A DNA stretch of 31,540 bases from Multifurca ochricompacta (Eukaryota; Basidiomycota; Agaricomycetes; Russulales; Russulaceae), in contig WTXG01000360.1 of the NCBI GenBank assembly GCA_022496185.1, positions 1-31,540 of the forward strand, given 5' to 3'. Positions within the stretch are counted from its first letter, which is position 1. The number at the start of each line of letters is the position of its first letter. The translations under genes were made by a program, and so were the position numbers. The notes under the pieces were generated by a model. It was not told the DNA's origin. It was given only the letters and a program-made list of their open reading frames with translations, and did not search any database. Shown piece by piece: positions 30,381 to 31,540 of the stretch.

Positions 30381-30937
30381 CGTCCTGATGGGGGGGGAAG
30401 GTTCGGAGCGGGGACAATTGGAGCGGGGTCGGGTAACTGGGCAGCAATGGTCGACATTGTTGGGTAGGTAATGGTCGGGGTGTCTGAGGTCTGTCGTGTG
30501 ATCTGGGGAGAGACTAAAGCAGATGTTCTGAACGTAGTACTCTCTGGTGCAACTGTCTGAGCCGTAAAACTAGTGGCTATGACTTGTGCATCTTCACTGC
30601 TTTCTTCGATATATTCTTCTGGTTCTGAATCTGTGATGATGGCTGGAGGATTTTCTCTCCAAGGTCCTAGGCCGTACTCTGGTGGGGCGGGTCCTGTGGT
30701 AACCCAGGAATGATGGCTTCTAGAGTAACAGATACGGTACCAGACCCTCTTTTGTTCGTTGTATTCAACTGGCTGGTACTGGTCGTCGTGATGGACGTAG
30801 TATCCAAACTCAGTTTCAAAATCTTTCCAGACGGCAGAGCCAAGGACTTGTTGTGAAAGATTATCCTCGTCTTGGCAGTCGATGAGTTCTTCGTTGTGCA
30901 AGGTCTGACTGCGGCTGGATGAAGCCACGGTGGGGAG

Positions 30938-30948
30938 AGACTCGACTT
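30938..30948 (-). promoter_or_regulatory. R1 primer-binding site, self-priming type
   Basis: AAGTCGAGTCT on the minus strand, 2 bp from the LTR stub. It is complementary to AGACTCGACTT in LTR-B (14367-14377). Confidence 0.72.
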
Positions 30949-30950
30949 AA

Positions 30951-30959
30951 TGTAATGCC
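30951..30959 (-). repeat. Stub of R1 5' LTR (LTR-B)
   Basis: TGTAATGCC matches the first nine bases of LTR-B (TGTAACGCC at the inverted copy) with one CpG change, and the similarity then stops. A new LTR-like start, TGTTGAACA, follows at 30960. Confidence 0.55.
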
Positions 30960-31540
30960 TGTTGAACACAGGAGATGTTCGGTGATGCTTCAAGCATCAG
31001 GTGATTAGATTAGCTACTTTGTAGATTAGATTAGATTCCGGAGTTTCGGACTTTTACTATATCTTTATTACTTACTTTCTCACATTCCGCAGTAGCTGAC
31101 TGATACACCATGTAACATGTGATTTCTGTAGTGGCCAATGGCCTTTACCCCTCTTGTTTATTGTTTGGACTTTGTCCGGCACTTGTGGACTTATTCCCAG
31201 TGCACAGACCATCCCTTGGATAGTATATAAGGGTGTCTGTTTCGTCTCTTACACTTCAGAGTTCTCTTCATCTCTGAAGTGTAAGTCCTATCTCTCTTAC
31301 TTACTACCTCACCTTTGACTAACCGTCTCTTGTAGATTACTTGTCTTTCTAGGTGTGTAGTATAGTATAATAGAGTTCTCTTCATCTCTGAAGTATTACT
31401 TGTCTTTCTAGCCTTACACGCTAACCACTACAGTCAGTATGCTGCGCCTCATGCCTGTTTCACAGGTTATGGGCCCTGGGCACGCTTTACTGATCTGTCA
31501 CTTCTTTTGATCAGTCCAACCTTTCTACAAGCTCACCAGC
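30960..31540 (+). mobile_element. Copia-like LTR inserted in the R1 5' LTR, runs off the window
   Basis: It begins TGTTGAACACAGG, the type of end common in Ty1/copia LTRs, and shows no similarity to the other LTRs. TATATAA at 31224-31230 reads on the plus strand. An 11-bp inverted repeat, ACACTTCAGAG (31251-31261) and CTCTGAAGTGT (31272-31282), stands where the transcript should start. The unit of 22 bp at 31259-31280 is repeated at 31373-31394, and a 17-bp unit at 31336-31352 is repeated at 31395-31411. No coding sequence is seen. An alternative is that this is the real, exchanged 5' LTR of R1. Confidence 0.55.

Larger units (their letters stand above)
28792..30928 (-). pseudogene. gag: R1 gag, split by LTR-C but otherwise intact
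   Basis: N-terminal part 30386-30928, C-terminal part 28792-29778. Taking out LTR-C with one CGTCC restores a continuous frame through PPPSGRLMGVLP. It starts at GTG (30926-30928) with A at -3 and G at +4. The same blocks as R4 gag are present but clearly diverged (FGYYVHHDDQYQP; RFKDAFTDGQAKQKA; knuckle CFHCRAQGHMSRFC). It ends KDF then TGA (28792-28794). No point mutation stops it; only the insertion does. Confidence 0.9.
12975..31540 (-). mobile_element. Element D, different LTR family, only 3' end visible
   Basis: LTR-D (12975-13579) is followed on its right by a minus-strand PPT and 560 bp of internal sequence, then by R1 from 14141. If R1 is a simple insertion, the rest of D and its 5' LTR lie beyond the window. 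The range given includes all later insertions. The expected left target-site copy is GGTGA (12970-12974). Confidence 0.65.
14141..31540 (-). mobile_element. R1, subfamily B chromovirus, split by five later insertions
   Basis: The 3' LTR is 14141-14734. Internal sequence is 14735-17816, then 26492-29778 and 30386-30950, and a 9-bp stub of the 5' LTR follows at 30951-30959. The joints are exact: YALA on one side of the LTR-B/R4 block continues as K-stop-DYWW on the other once one GCCAG is removed. All reading frames connect without frameshift. There are nine TGA stops in pol and none in gag. Left target copy is expected as GCGGG (14136-14140). Confidence 0.88.

Noticed and set aside
1..31540. 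CRISPR array, tRNA or rRNA genes, host operons
   Set aside because: No regularly spaced repeats, no cloverleaf-like sequence and no rRNA signature were seen; all large repeats are LTRs.

Overview
The window contains no recognisable host gene. About 96% of it is a stack of LTR retrotransposons inserted into one another. The main family is a Ty3/gypsy chromovirus: Gag with a CCHC knuckle, aspartic protease, RT with YMDD, RNase H, DDE integrase and chromodomain. Its nonsense codons are almost all TGA at arginine positions, and its LTR differences fall at CpG. This fits a fungal genome with CpG methylation or RIP-like decay, most likely a basidiomycete of the mushroom type. The taxon is inference; the element structure is read directly.

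Layout. 1-507: LTR of subfamily B, cut by the window edge. 508-657: fragment ending in AATAAA plus A19. 658-1165: AT-rich, no gene seen. R3 (+ strand, subfamily A) starts at 1166. Its 5' LTR is split by R2 (- strand, 1203-8687, TSD TTCAC), resumes at 8693-9243, and its decayed gag-pol runs to 12974. There LTR-D (12975-13579) begins a different minus-strand element, D, of which only the 3' end (13580-14140) is seen. R1 (- strand, subfamily B) starts inside D at 14141 and runs to the right edge. R1 carries five insertions: a solo LTR-A (15174-15762, TSD ATTTC); an inverted solo LTR-B (17817-18402 plus 26479-26486, TSD GCCAG); R4 (18403-26473, TSD ACCAG) inside that solo LTR-B; LTR-C (29779-30380, TSD CGTCC) in gag; and a copia-like LTR from 30960 in its 5' LTR stub. 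R4 itself holds a solo LTR-A (21592-22166, TSD CCACC). Removing each insertion with one TSD copy restores the reading frame of its host element.

How the genes work together. Each chromovirus has an LTR promoter (TATATAAG, start about 34 bp downstream). The first 11 transcribed bases, AGACTCGACTT, are complementary to the primer-binding site, as in Tf1/sushi self-priming. Gag appears to start at a GTG in good Kozak context after an AUG-free leader. Pol lies in the -1 frame behind a conserved GGATTTT heptamer. A third coding region after the chromodomain (coiled coil plus four Cys/His modules) follows the pol stop in the +1 frame in subfamily A and is fused to pol in subfamily B. A purine run at the start of the integrase copies the 3' polypurine tract and may be a central PPT. 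R4 gag is the only long gene still fully open; every pol copy is dead.
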